From positions 1 to 21,775 of the forward strand of contig CANQKB010000010.1 in NCBI GenBank assembly GCA_947624405.1: a stretch of DNA of 21,775 nucleotides. The letters are read 5' to 3'. This document shows, piece by piece, positions 1 to 8,231 of this stretch. The stretch's first letter is position 1. Each line of letters starts with the position of its first letter. The DNA comes from an uncultured Clostridia bacterium (GTDB lineage Bacteria > Bacillota > Clostridia > TANB77 > CAG-508). Position numbers and translations under genes: made by a program. The notes beneath the pieces were generated by a model that made no database searches, was not told the DNA's origin, and saw only the letters and a program-made list of their open reading frames with translations.

Positions 1-69
<69 letters not shown>

Positions 70-82
70 ATATAAAACAATA

Positions 83-124
83 TTAAGTAACAAAAAGTGT
101 CATGAGACACTTTTTGTTACTTAA
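83..124 (-). terminator. Bidirectional hairpin terminator after divIVA
   Basis: A perfect 19-bp inverted repeat (83-101 with 106-124) has a four-base loop. Its core is GTGTC/GACAC flanked by AAAAA on one side and TTTTT on the other. It overlaps the divIVA stop codon and separates that gene from the tRNA. The symmetry would let it work in both directions. Confidence 0.8.
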
Positions 125-576
125 TTCTTATCTTTGACAGAATCTTTTAACAATTCTAATTGAGAAATTAAAAGTGACTCCATTTTTGCTTTATATATAT
201 CAAATTGCTTTTGTAAATCTTCTAATTCCTTTTGTTTTAGTTTGATTTCAGCATCTAATTTAAGTAATTCCTCTTTTGCAGCTGTTTGTGCCTCTGATAC
301 TATCATCTCAGCTTGTTGTTTAGCAACATTTTTTACATCCTCTGCAGTTGATTGGGCCATAAGTAGTGTATTTTGCAAAGTTGACTCCATTTGTTTATAT
401 TTTGCTAAATCATTATTTAATTTTTCTATCATTTGTTTAGAGTCTGAAGCCTCTTTGTAGATTTTTTCATAAGCAACTGTTACTTCGTCTAAGAAATCAT
501 CTACTTCATCTGTGCTGTATCCATTAAGAGCCTTTTTTGAAAACTTCTTATTTTCAATGTCTAATGGTGTAATCAT
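121..576 (-). CDS. divIVA: DivIVA-domain cell division protein
   Basis: This 151-residue protein starts with the DivIVA membrane-binding segment: MITPLDIENKKFSKK followed by GYSTDEVDDFLDEV, residues 1-32. The rest is a long coiled coil rich in K, E and Q (about 33-150). DivIVA proteins bind negatively curved membrane at septa and poles and recruit partners by coiled-coil assembly. The C-terminal tail is short compared with longer DivIVA proteins. The start has a consensus AGGAGG at 588-593. It lies 81 bp behind sepF, another septum protein, with a hairpin between them. The family call is secure; the exact role (Min placement, polar scaffold or sporulation) is not visible from sequence. Confidence 0.93.
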   Translation of the reverse strand: MITPLDIENKKFSKKALNGYSTDEVDDFLDEVTVAYEKIYKEASDSKQMIEKLNNDLAKYKQMESTLQNTLLMAQSTAEDVKNVAKQQAEMIVSEAQTAAKEELLKLDAEIKLKQKELEDLQKQFDIYKAKMESLLISQLELLKDSVKDKN

Positions 577-608
577 AATCTTATCTCCCTCCTAGCATGT
601 ATATCAAG

Positions 609-639
609 AAAGACGAAATTTTGATTTAATTTCGCCTTT
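609..639 (-). terminator. Hairpin between sepF and divIVA, possible terminator
   Basis: On the minus strand AAGGCGAAATT pairs with AATTTCGTCTT around a seven-base loop, with one G-U wobble. The following tract, TTTCTTGATAT, is only partly U-rich. It may attenuate rather than stop transcription from sepF into divIVA. Confidence 0.5.
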
Positions 640-657
640 TTTATTGTTATCTAAAAA

Positions 658-1122
658 TTATTTAAGCCATGATACTGAAAGTTTACTCTTAACCTCTTCT
701 CTTCCCATTTCATTAGCTATGTCATAGTTTGCTGGCGCAATTAAAAATATTGAATTAGATATCTTTTGTATATGGCCATTCAAAGCATAAACACCGCCAC
801 TTATAAAATCAACTACTCTTCTTGCAACATCTTTATTTACATATTCTAAATTAACAATGCAAGATTTTCTTTCTTTTAGGTATTGACAAATCTCTTCTGA
901 TTGTTCAAACGTTGTCGGTTGAGAAATTACCATTTTAACTTGATTATTCTGTGGCATATTTACAACTTTGTTTTTCCTGCCGAATAGTTTTCTATCTTCT
1001 TCTTCCTCTTCTTCATCATCTTCTTGTTCTATATCTTCATTATCTATATCTTCATCATATTCGTCCTCTTGTTCTAAGCCGAACAAATTCCAAAATTTAC
1101 TTACTAAATTACTTCCTGCCAT
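658..1122 (-). CDS. sepF: SepF, FtsZ-interacting septum protein
   Basis: This 154-residue protein has the three-part SepF layout: an N-terminal amphipathic segment ending in FWNLFGLEQ (about residues 10-18), a very acidic linker (about 18-43), and the C-terminal SepF (DUF552) domain from about residue 60 with ERKSCIVNLEYVNKD and RRVVDFISGGVYALNG. In Firmicutes SepF tethers FtsZ polymers to the membrane and forms arcs at the septum. The SD is AGGAGG at 1131-1136, with a consensus promoter upstream. The usual clostridial neighbours between sepF and divIVA (yggT, ylmH) are missing. The gene contains an out-of-frame CGG at a GGC-GGT junction and stays in frame, so it serves as an internal control for the CGGN finding. 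Confidence 0.95.
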   Translation of the reverse strand: MAGSNLVSKFWNLFGLEQEDEYDEDIDNEDIEQEDDEEEEEEDRKLFGRKNKVVNMPQNNQVKMVISQPTTFEQSEEICQYLKERKSCIVNLEYVNKDVARRVVDFISGGVYALNGHIQKISNSIFLIAPANYDIANEMGREEVKSKLSVSWLK

Positions 1123-1166
1123 TCTATAAACCTCCTATTTTTTCCTTTGTGTTTTTCCATATATAT

Positions 1167-1195
1167 AGTATCTTACTTTTATTTCAATTTGTCAA
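1167..1195 (-). promoter_or_regulatory. Sigma-A promoter for sepF
   Basis: On the minus strand a TTGACA -35 box (1190-1195) is followed after 17 bp by GATACT (1167-1172). Transcription would start about 1160, giving a leader of roughly 40 nt before the sepF SD. Confidence 0.8.
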
Positions 1196-1248
1196 TAGTT
1201 TTTTTGTTTGTAATGCAATTTTAATCTTTTCGTAATATTGTTGTAACA

Positions 1249-2484
1249 CTACTCTTCAATGGAAATTGATATTTCATCATACAAAAATATATTCTTCATA
1301 CTATTTGCTTCTTCTTCACTAATACCTTTTTCAATAAGTTCTTTTATACCATAATTTTCAATTATAGAGTAATTTTTGTTTTGTTTTATTACTTTTACAA
1401 AAATTTTGTCGTTATATCCTGCTCTATTCCTTATAACATAATATAAATCGCCTTCTTGAAATAACGCTGTATTCGGAACTTTTAACCCTTCATAACTCCA
1501 CCATATAACATCAACAGATATTTTTCTATATGAAATTAAATCTTCCACTGATTTATTAGTTCTAAATATTATCATTGTATCTCCACTTTCATCTTGAGAT
1601 ACTTTTTTTATCTCTGCATCTATAATTGTAGAATCAGACAACCTAAGATTTATCTTATCTCCTTCTTTTGCATTTTTTGCCTCATCAGAATCCAAAAATA
1701 CTACAATATAACATTCAAAATTATCAACAATTTTTCCTGCTTCTGAACTTGTTGGAATCATTTGTCCTGTTTTTAAATTATAACTTTCAAGTATTTTTTT
1801 TGTTAAATTATCAAAGTTTTCTGGTTTTAATTCATCTTCTAATCCATCTATTTTATAAGAAACTATCCCACTTGTATCTGTAGAAATGTATTCTTGTCCT
1901 CCATTTAGCTGTTCTTCATATGTTCTTCTTTGTTCAATTAAACTACTAATGTGCGAACCAGATGGACTTAACTCTCCTGCAATTTTTGCTTTTTTGATTA
2001 GCACATCAGATATATTTGTTCTGTATTCTTCTATATCTACGATATTATTTGTCATAAGCAATTTTCCTAAATAATCTTCGATTTGTTTATCTAAAAGCTG
2101 TATATCTGCTGAATATCCCTCTTTTTGCCCTTCTAATGCTTCTTGTATTTCAATATCCAAATTTGCTATTTGTTTTTTTAGATTTTCTTCATTATTGCTA
2201 TAATATCTAAATACATTTTCTCCTTTTGATACTTTCGTGCCTTCTGATGCAATTTCTACTAAACCGTTTTTATAATTTTCTCCATACAGCACTTTTTCAT
2301 TTCTTATGATATATCCATAAGTGGTTTCTTCCTGATAGATTTTTCCTTCTTCTACGACAAAAATATTAGATGGTTGAATAATTAGTCCAATCAAGTTATA
2401 TAAGAAACATAGAATTAATACAATACAAAATAAAGATATTAAAACTATAAGTATTTTATTTCTTATTTTGTGTTTTGTACTCAT
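1249..2484 (-). CDS. HlyD-like membrane-anchored periplasmic adaptor-type protein
   Basis: The 411-residue product has a short basic N-terminus, one transmembrane helix (about residues 11-36), a first beta-rich segment, a coiled-coil stretch (about 95-195), and a second beta-rich half with AGKIVDNFECYIVVFLD and GDKINLRLSDSTIIDAEIKK. This lipoyl/HlyD-like sandwich resembles efflux adaptor (membrane fusion) proteins. No transporter gene lies beside it. Similar HlyD-like genes sit in the sepF cluster of clostridia, so a role at the cell envelope or division site is possible, but that is inference. The SD GGGAGG is close upstream, and the gap from the miaA stop is 17 bp, so it is probably cotranscribed with miaA. 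No clear terminator precedes the sepF promoter. Confidence 0.75.
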   Translation of the reverse strand: MSTKHKIRNKILIVLISLFCIVLILCFLYNLIGLIIQPSNIFVVEEGKIYQEETTYGYIIRNEKVLYGENYKNGLVEIASEGTKVSKGENVFRYYSNNEENLKKQIANLDIEIQEALEGQKEGYSADIQLLDKQIEDYLGKLLMTNNIVDIEEYRTNISDVLIKKAKIAGELSPSGSHISSLIEQRRTYEEQLNGGQEYISTDTSGIVSYKIDGLEDELKPENFDNLTKKILESYNLKTGQMIPTSSEAGKIVDNFECYIVVFLDSDEAKNAKEGDKINLRLSDSTIIDAEIKKVSQDESGDTMIIFRTNKSVEDLISYRKISVDVIWWSYEGLKVPNTALFQEGDLYYVIRNRAGYNDKIFVKVIKQNKNYSIIENYGIKELIEKGISEEEANSMKNIFLYDEISISIEE

Positions 2485-2501
2485 TTGTCCTCCCTTTCTT
2501 C

Positions 2502-3417
2502 TTAAGTATTTAATATTTTTGTAATGTTTGCCTCTATCCCATCATCCATATCTAGCCAAATAGCTCCTACATTTTTTCTAAACCATGTAAGTTGCCTTTT
2601 AGCATATCTTCTTGTTTCTTGCTTAATCTTATCTATCATTTCCTCTTTTGAAATTTTGCCTTCTAAATATTCTTTTGTTTCCTTATATCCCAATCCTTGC
2701 ATAGCAGTTGGATATTCTTTGTATTTTTCAATTATTTTCTTAACTTCTTCTATCAACCCTTGTTCTAGCATTATATCTACTCTTTTATTTATCCTATCAT
2801 AAAGTTTTTCTCTATCCATATTAGTTACATACAATTTGTAGTCAAACTCTACTTCATTTTTTCTTGATTCTTCCTCTACTTGTGTTTTAGTCTTTCCCGT
2901 TTCTTTATATATTTCAAGTACTCGTATTATTCTTTTTTTATCATTTTGTGAGATATTTTTCATTGCTTTTTCATCTATTTTACATGCTTCTTTGTATAAT
3001 ACCTCTACTCCTTCTTGTTCTGCCCTCTTTTCAAGTTGTTTTCTATATTTTTCATCAAATTTTATGTCTTGATATTCTATCCCATATATTAGTGAATTTA
3101 TATAAAGACCAGTTCCTCCAACTACTATTGGCATTCTATTCTTTGCTATAACTTCTTTTATACACTCTGTTGCCTGTTTTTTATACTCTGCTACACTATA
3201 CCTTTTATCTGGACTTACAAAATCTAACATATGATGAGGTATCCCCTGCATTTCTTCTTTGCTAGGCTTAGCACTTCCAATATCCATTTCTTTATATATT
3301 TGCATTGCATCAGCCGAAATCACTTCACCATTTATTTTTTTAGCAAGTTCTATTGATAAAGCTGTTTTGCCGCGAAGCTGTAGGTCCTGCAATCACTATT
3401 ACTTTTGGTTTACTCAT
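2502..3417 (-). CDS. miaA: MiaA tRNA dimethylallyltransferase, one CGGN codon in the P-loop
   Basis: MiaA transfers a dimethylallyl group to N6 of A37 in tRNAs reading UNN codons. The start is ATG at 3417 with AGGGAGA upstream. From there the frame reads MSKPKVIVIAGPTAS, then an in-frame CGG, and runs off the family sequence. Reading CGGC (3369-3372) as one glycine gives the Walker A motif GPTASGKT and 304 residues, the usual length. Other MiaA marks follow: SADAMQIYKEMDIGSAKP, GIPHHMLDF, VVGGTGLYINSL and QETRRYAKRQLTWFRKN. A TTG at 3392 opens the downstream frame alone, but it lacks the P-loop and an SD, so I reject it as the start. Without CGGN decoding MiaA would be inactive. Neighbours are mutL upstream, as in many bacteria; hfq is absent. 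Confidence 0.93.
3369..3372 (-). other. CGGC quadruplet glycine codon in miaA
   Basis: Codon 16 of miaA. The frame arrives as GCT TCG CGG CAA, whereas GCT TCG CGGC AAA ACA gives A-S-G-K-T, the invariant P-loop. Confidence 0.85.
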
Positions 3418-3442
3418 ACTATGTTTTCTCCCTTTATTTTTT

Positions 3443-3869
3443 TTACATACTAGCTAAAAGCCCTGTAATAAAATTACTAATGTAGTTTCCTTCAAATATG
3501 AATATTATTATAAATACTATTACTGCTATCATCAAATATTTCCCTGCTTTATCTGTTCCTATCACACTATCTTTAACTTTTCCAAATATATTACCCAAAA
3601 CACTGAGTACTACCATTGAATTAACAGGTGTAAATATCCATTTCATTACTGACACCGTATCATTCAAAGCTTCTTTACTATGCACTTGTATTCCTTTAGT
3701 TTGCATATTACATAATATTGATGTTATAAAATACATAACAATATTACCGAATTATTATATATATAATCCTTTGTTTTGGCTCATATGCATTTGTATTATG
3801 ATATACTGCTACACATGATATTGCAAATATTATTAATGCAATAGCTTGTACTACTGATATTACAGTCAT
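3443..3869 (-). CDS. Small four-helix membrane protein of unknown function, one CGGN codon
   Basis: I do not recognise this family. The start is ATG at 3869 with a GAGGAG site at 3875-3880. The frame reads 40 residues, reaches an in-frame CGG and then stops at once (CGG TAA). Reading CGGT (3746-3749) as one glycine continues into a 141-residue protein. Four hydrophobic segments follow: about residues 4-23, 34-54, 73-94 and 108-128. The second spans the junction smoothly (YIIIGNIVMYFITS), which supports the fused reading. A short polar stretch (QTKGIQVHSKEALNDT) separates helices 2 and 3. The gene lies between mutL and miaA with short gaps, in the same transcript. It could instead be a broken gene, but identical behaviour at four other sites argues against that. 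Confidence 0.75.
3746..3749 (-). other. CGGT quadruplet glycine codon in membrane-protein gene
   Basis: Codon 41. A triplet reading gives Arg then an immediate TAA stop; a four-base reading gives I-I-I-G-N-I-V and an open frame of another hundred codons. Confidence 0.8.
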
Positions 3870-3891
3870 TTTTTCTCCTCATTTCTTTATA

Positions 3892-6513
3892 TCATTTTCT
3901 TCTTGCAAATTTCTTTTCTATATCTGTTTTACTAAGTTTTATTGCTGTTGGTCTACCATGTGGGCATGTAAATGGATTTGGGAGTTTAAGTAATTCATCT
4001 AATAAACTTGCAACTTCCTCATCAGTTAAAGCCATATTAGCTTTAACCGCTGCCTTACATGCAATTGTTGCAATAAATCTTTCTTCTATCTCCTGTTTAG
4101 CTGTTCTTGCTACTGTATTTATTTCATCGAGAGTTTCTAGGAATAATTCCTTTGTATCTAAGTCAAGACATATATTAGGAACTCCTGTAAGCTTTATCGT
4201 ATTATCACCAAATTCTTCTAATACAAAACCAGCCCTCTCAAATTTATCCATATTTTCTCTTGCAATCTCCATCTCTTTATGAGTTAAAGTAATTATATCT
4301 GGAAGAAGCATTAATTGTGAATCCTTTTCTTCATCAGAATAGTAATTTTTCTTAACTTTTTCATACATTATTCTTTCATGTGCAGCATGTTGGTCTAATA
4401 TATATAATTCATCTTCTATTTCCAGTATAATATATGTTTTAAAGGCAATTCCAATTAATTTATAATTCGCAGTGTTATTTTCTTTTTCATTAAACAAGCT
4501 CATATTGCTTTTCACTATATCATTTGCATTTGTCTTTTGCATTTCTTCTTTTTCTTTCTCTTTTACTGCTGATGTTTCACTTCCAAAAATTTTTGCATAC
4601 ATTGTATCAAATTTATTTGAATTTTCTGTATTTTCAGTAATTTGTGTTGTTGGAATATCTGTCTGTATATTTTTTTCTTTTATTATACTTAATAAAACAT
4701 CTGCAGGTGATTGTCCTTCTCTTTCTGCATTTTCTGCATTTATTTCTTTTGTTTCCTGTATTTCTTCACTATCATTTGCTTGTATTTTCTTATCATTTTC
4801 TATAGCTTGCTTTATTTGTTCTGTTTCAATTCTTTGAGTCTCATATTTTGTTTCTTCTTCCTCAACACCTATATCCTCATTTGAAACATTATCAATCTCT
4901 GATGCCTCTACTATATTTTCTACACTTTCGTTTTCTTCATTTTCAACTATTTTATTTTCATTACTTACACTCGCTCTAGCATTTGTTGCAATTTGTGAAA
5001 TTTTCTCTCTTATTTGTTCTGCAGTAAGTTGTTGTCCCATTTGTAAAAATTCATTTATTGTATTTTTTATTTCTTGCTCATTATTTACTGTTTTTGGCTC
5101 CTCATTTTTTTCTTGTTCTTTGATTTCTCTTGTTTTTATTGTGCTACCAAGTGGTGCTAAGCCATACTTTTCCCTTATTGCATCTATTTTACTAACATCA
5201 TTGTAAGCTTCTTCAGGTGTTTCCATATTTGGCATCTCTTTTTTAAAACTTCCAAACGCCTCACTATCTGCTTCTGTTTTTGTTTCTTCTACTTTTGTTT
5301 CTTCTACAAAATTAAAACTACTTTCACTTTCTTTGTTTTTATCTCTAAATATACTTTCTATAACATTTCCTTGATCATACTTTTCATTCTCACTAGCATT
5401 TCTTGCTATTTTTCTAAACAAACCTGACAATGAACTTTTGGTAGACTGTTCTTCCTCTTCTTCATTTTTTTCTGCCTTTTTTTCAATTTTTCCTGTAATT
5501 GGAGTTTCAGAATTTGCAATTAATTCAGCTTTTAAAAGTGTATCTTGTATAGCACAATATACTGCTTTAAATACTTTTTGTTCTTCTTGAAATCTTACTT
5601 CAAGCTTAGCAGGATGCACATTCACATCTACACTACTTGGTGACATCTCTAAATTTAATATTACAAATCCAAATTTTCCAATTGGTATCATACCCTTAAA
5701 GGCTTTCTCTGTAGCATTTGATAATATTCTATCTCTTATATATCTTTTGTTTACAAAAAACATTTGATTTGACCTGTTTGACCTTGCAATTTCAGGTTTT
5801 CCTACGACTCCTGTTATTTGTATTCCTTCAAAATTGTAATTTACATTTAAACACGCTTGAGATATTGTTTTACCATATATACTATAAATTACATTTTTTA
5901 TATTTCCATCTCCTGTTGTTTGTATAATTGTTTTATCTCCATTTATTAGTTTAAATGAAATTTCTGGGTGTATCAATGCTATTCTTGTAATAACATCTTC
6001 TATATATCCTGTTTCTGTATAGTCTTTTTTTAGGAATTTGTATCTTACTGGTGTATTATAAAATAACTCTTCAACTGTAATTGTTGTTCCGACTGGTGCT
6101 CCTATTTCTTCTATCTCTTTTATATTCCCACCTTCAATTACTATTTTATTACCTGTTTCAGCATTTTGAGTTTTCGAAATCATCTGTACTTTAGCAATAG
6201 CAGCTATACTTGCTAATGCTTCTCCTCTAAACCCCATTGATTTTACTTCATCTAAATCTTCTGCTTTTCTTATTTTACTTGTTGCATGTCTTTCAAAAGA
6301 TAATTCCAAGTCTTCTCTTTCTATTCCTTTTCCATCATCTGTAATTCGAATATATGATATTCCTCCATTTTTTACTTCTACTTTTATGTTTTTAGCTCCT
6401 GCATCTATAGAATTTTCTACCATTTCTTTTATAACTGATGATGGTCTTTCAATAACCTCTCCAGCAGCAATTTTATTTATAGTTAACTCGTCTAAGACAA
6501 CAATACTTCCCAT
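3892..6513 (-). CDS. mutL: MutL DNA mismatch repair protein, long linker
   Basis: MutL couples MutS mismatch recognition to strand removal. The N-terminal GHKL ATPase (about 1-330) shows KEMVENSIDAGA (29-40), DDGKGI (59-64) and GFRGEAL (94-100). The C-terminal dimerisation domain (about 684-873) carries the endonuclease motif DQHAAHERIMYE (from 707), then ACKAAVKANM and CPHGRPT (850-856), so this is the nicking type of MutL, as in bacteria without MutH. The protein is 873 residues against about 620-670 for most bacterial MutL. The excess is a low-complexity, Glu/Asn/Lys-rich linker (about 335-683). The reading frame is unbroken. It starts the mutL, membrane protein, miaA, hlyD-like run behind its own promoter. 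Confidence 0.96.
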   Translation of the reverse strand: MGSIVVLDELTINKIAAGEVIERPSSVIKEMVENSIDAGAKNIKVEVKNGGISYIRITDDGKGIEREDLELSFERHATSKIRKAEDLDEVKSMGFRGEALASIAAIAKVQMISKTQNAETGNKIVIEGGNIKEIEEIGAPVGTTITVEELFYNTPVRYKFLKKDYTETGYIEDVITRIALIHPEISFKLINGDKTIIQTTGDGNIKNVIYSIYGKTISQACLNVNYNFEGIQITGVVGKPEIARSNRSNQMFFVNKRYIRDRILSNATEKAFKGMIPIGKFGFVILNLEMSPSSVDVNVHPAKLEVRFQEEQKVFKAVYCAIQDTLLKAELIANSETPITGKIEKKAEKNEEEEEQSTKSSLSGLFRKIARNASENEKYDQGNVIESIFRDKNKESESSFNFVEETKVEETKTEADSEAFGSFKKEMPNMETPEEAYNDVSKIDAIREKYGLAPLGSTIKTREIKEQEKNEEPKTVNNEQEIKNTINEFLQMGQQLTAEQIREKISQIATNARASVSNENKIVENEENESVENIVEASEIDNVSNEDIGVEEEETKYETQRIETEQIKQAIENDKKIQANDSEEIQETKEINAENAEREGQSPADVLLSIIKEKNIQTDIPTTQITENTENSNKFDTMYAKIFGSETSAVKEKEKEEMQKTNANDIVKSNMSLFNEKENNTANYKLIGIAFKTYIILEIEDELYILDQHAAHERIMYEKVKKNYYSDEEKDSQLMLLPDIITLTHKEMEIARENMDKFERAGFVLEEFGDNTIKLTGVPNICLDLDTKELFLETLDEINTVARTAKQEIEERFIATIACKAAVKANMALTDEEVASLLDELLKLPNPFTCPHGRPTAIKLSKTDIEKKFARRK

Positions 6514-6570
6514 TTTTCAAATTCCTTTCAATCTTTTTATCAAGATAAAGCTCAATTTTTCACATAATAA

Positions 6571-6598
6571 ATTATATCATTTTATATTAATTTTGCAA
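6571..6598 (-). promoter_or_regulatory. Sigma-A promoter for mutL operon
   Basis: On the minus strand TTGCAA (6593-6598) lies 16 bp from TATAAT (6571-6576), which is preceded by TGA, an extended -10. It is back to back with the promoter of the plus-strand DUF1836 gene. Confidence 0.75.
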
Positions 6599-6631
6599 GC
6601 ATTTTTATGCTTAAAATTATTTTATTTTTCG

Positions 6632-6660
6632 TTGATTTTTATGTAAATATGTGTTATAAT
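6632..6660 (+). promoter_or_regulatory. Sigma-A promoter for DUF1836 gene
   Basis: TTGATT (6632-6637), 17 bp, then TATAAT (6655-6660) with an upstream TGT giving an extended -10. The leader would be about 40 nt. Confidence 0.75.
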
Positions 6661-6705
6661 TTTAGTCTGGAAATTTTTAGTATTTTTTTGAAAAGGGTGA
6701 GATTT

Positions 6706-7194
6706 ATGCCAAGAAATGGTGTTGCTGATTTTCATATTCCTAGATGGAAGGAACTTCCTAATTTAGATTTATACTTAGACCAATTAGTCACCATACTTGA
6801 AAAATATTTAAAAGAATATATTGGAAACAAAGATGAAACTATTATTACCAAAACCATGATTAACAATTATGTAAAGCAAGGCTTGATTAAGCCACCAAAA
6901 GGGAAAAAATATAATAGACTTCATATTGCTACTTTATTTGTTATTTGTATTTTAAAACAAATTTATAGCATTAATGATATAAATCAATTAATTACACTTG
7001 CTATAAAAACTGTAAAATTTAATAGTGCTTATGACCAATTTTGCGATGCTCTTGAAAAGGCTATTTTATATACCTTCAAAGGTGTTGAATATCAAATCGA
7101 TGAAACAATGAGTTTTGAACAACTCCTTTTAAAAAGTGTAGCACAATCTTTTGCAAGTAAATTATATGTTGAAAAAACTTTTTTACATAAGTAA
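6706..7194 (+). CDS. DUF1836 family putative DNA-binding protein
   Basis: The ATG at 6706, preceded by AAAGGGTGAG, gives 162 residues. An upstream in-frame ATG at 6607 lies before the promoter -10 and is unlikely to be used. The middle resembles the MerR-like winged helix of DUF1836 proteins: MINNYVKQGLIKPPKGKKYN, then HIATLFVICILKQIYSINDI. The family is widespread in spore-forming Firmicutes and is presumed to bind DNA; I know of no proven target. It is monocistronic, divergent from mutL and convergent with spo0A. Confidence 0.8.
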   Translation: MPRNGVADFHIPRWKELPNLDLYLDQLVTILEKYLKEYIGNKDETIITKTMINNYVKQGLIKPPKGKKYNRLHIATLFVICILKQIYSINDINQLITLAIKTVKFNSAYDQFCDALEKAILYTFKGVEYQIDETMSFEQLLLKSVAQSFASKLYVEKTFLHK

Positions 7195-7206
7195 AAATCA
7201 AAAAAT

Positions 7207-7240
7207 AACAAGAGCCTATTAAAGACTCCTGTTTTTCTTT
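7207..7240 (-). terminator. Terminator between DUF1836 gene and spo0A (convergent)
   Basis: On the minus strand AACAGGAG pairs with CTCTTGTT (one G-U) and is followed by ATTTTTTG. On the plus strand the same stem has one A-C mismatch and is followed by TTTTTC. It is best as the spo0A terminator and probably serves both genes. Confidence 0.75.
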
Positions 7241-7275
7241 CTTTGGTATTTTGGATGAATTCATTTGTCAATTTA

Positions 7276-8091
7276 TTATGCAGTTTTAAGTTCTAACCTA
7301 AGTTTATCTGCTATCATTGCAATAAACTCGCTATTTGTCGGCTTACCCTTTGTTGCTGATACTGTATAGCCAAAAATGCTTTCAACTGTGCCTGTCTCAC
7401 CTCTTCCCCATGCAACTTCTATTGCATGACGAATTGCACGTTCAACACGAGATGGTGTCGTCTTATACTTCTTAGCAATTTCAGGATAAAGTTGCTTTGT
7501 AATTTGATTTATTATATCTATATCATCTACAACCATCATTATTGCTTCTCTTAAATATTGGTATCCCTTTATATGTGCTGGTACTCCTATTTCATGAATA
7601 ACATTTGTAACTAATGCTTCTAAATTTTCCCCTTCTTTTCTTTTTTCTGGTAATATGTCTATGTACTGTGGTTTCGTTTCTTTATAAAAATTAGTGTTAA
7701 AACTAATTGGTTTATAAAATTTTAATTCTTTAATTCTTTTTATTAGTACATCAATATTGAAAGGTTTTACTACATAGTATTGTGCTCCTAACTCTATTGC
7801 TCTAGATGTTATTTTATCTTGTCCTACTGCTGATAAAACAATACACAACGGTTTTTTATCTATTCCAGAATTTTGTATTTTTTCAAGTACACCTAAACCG
7901 TCTAGTTGAGGCATAATAACATCTAAAATTGCTACATCTGGTTTTGTATTTCTTATCATATCTATCGCTTCTACTCCATCTTGTGCAATCCCAATAACCT
8001 CCATTCCTTCCTCTTTTTCAATGTGATTAGATAAGTTTTTAGCAAAATCTGCATTGTCATCCGCCACCAAAATCGACAATTTGTCCCTCAA
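7276..8091 (-). CDS. spo0A: Spo0A, master regulator of sporulation
   Basis: This response regulator of 271 residues, once phosphorylated, switches on the sporulation programme. The receiver domain (about 1-120) has the acidic pair D11-D12, phospho-acceptor D57 in VAILDVIMP, and K108 in VVKPF. The C-terminal Spo0A DNA-binding domain (about 165-271) includes TTPSRVERAIRHAIEVAWGR and the end GKPTNSEFIAMIADKL. The start codon is TTG at 8091, chosen because AGGAGG (8100-8105) sits at ideal spacing and the protein begins exactly where the receiver should. A consensus promoter lies 45 bp upstream. spoIVB, often upstream, is not present here. Confidence 0.97.
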   Translation of the reverse strand: MRDKLSILVADDNADFAKNLSNHIEKEEGMEVIGIAQDGVEAIDMIRNTKPDVAILDVIMPQLDGLGVLEKIQNSGIDKKPLCIVLSAVGQDKITSRAIELGAQYYVVKPFNIDVLIKRIKELKFYKPISFNTNFYKETKPQYIDILPEKRKEGENLEALVTNVIHEIGVPAHIKGYQYLREAIMMVVDDIDIINQITKQLYPEIAKKYKTTPSRVERAIRHAIEVAWGRGETGTVESIFGYTVSATKGKPTNSEFIAMIADKLRLELKTA

Positions 8092-8137
8092 GTTTTAATC
8101 CTCCTAATTAAAATTTTGTAAATAAATTTACTGCCTC

Positions 8138-8166
8138 ATTATAATATTATTTAAATATTTTGGCAA
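8138..8166 (-). promoter_or_regulatory. Sigma-A promoter for spo0A
   Basis: On the minus strand TTGCCA (8161-8166), 17 bp, TATAAT (8138-8143). A TGTCAAA (8205-8211 on the plus strand as its complement), one base off the 0A-box TGTCGAA, lies about 40 bp upstream of the -35. It may mean autoregulation, but a seven-base match is weak. Confidence 0.8.
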
Positions 8167-8231
8167 TACTTTTCTGGAAAATTTTTACAGTGGTGTTTTT
8201 ACTTTTTGACATTAATCATTTTTATATTTTT

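Noticed and set aside
1137..1248. Extra small gene or terminator between the HlyD-like gene and sepF
   Set aside because: Only the sepF promoter is convincing; no strong hairpin with U-tract and no ORF with an SD.
3369..3372. CGG as a triplet reassigned to another amino acid (as reported for Trp or Gln in other Firmicutes)
   Set aside because: A triplet reassignment would not restore frame; all five sites need four bases.
3369..3372. Classical programmed +1 frameshift by peptidyl-tRNA slippage at a hungry CGG
   Set aside because: It gives the same protein, so it stays possible. But the preceding P-site codons differ at the five sites (TCG, ATT, ACA, GAA, GTA), no shared slippery sequence or stop codon is present, and the UCCG tRNA explains them directly.
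2502..3392. miaA starting at TTG 3392
   Set aside because: It lacks the P-loop start and an SD; ATG 3417 has both when CGGC is read as glycine.
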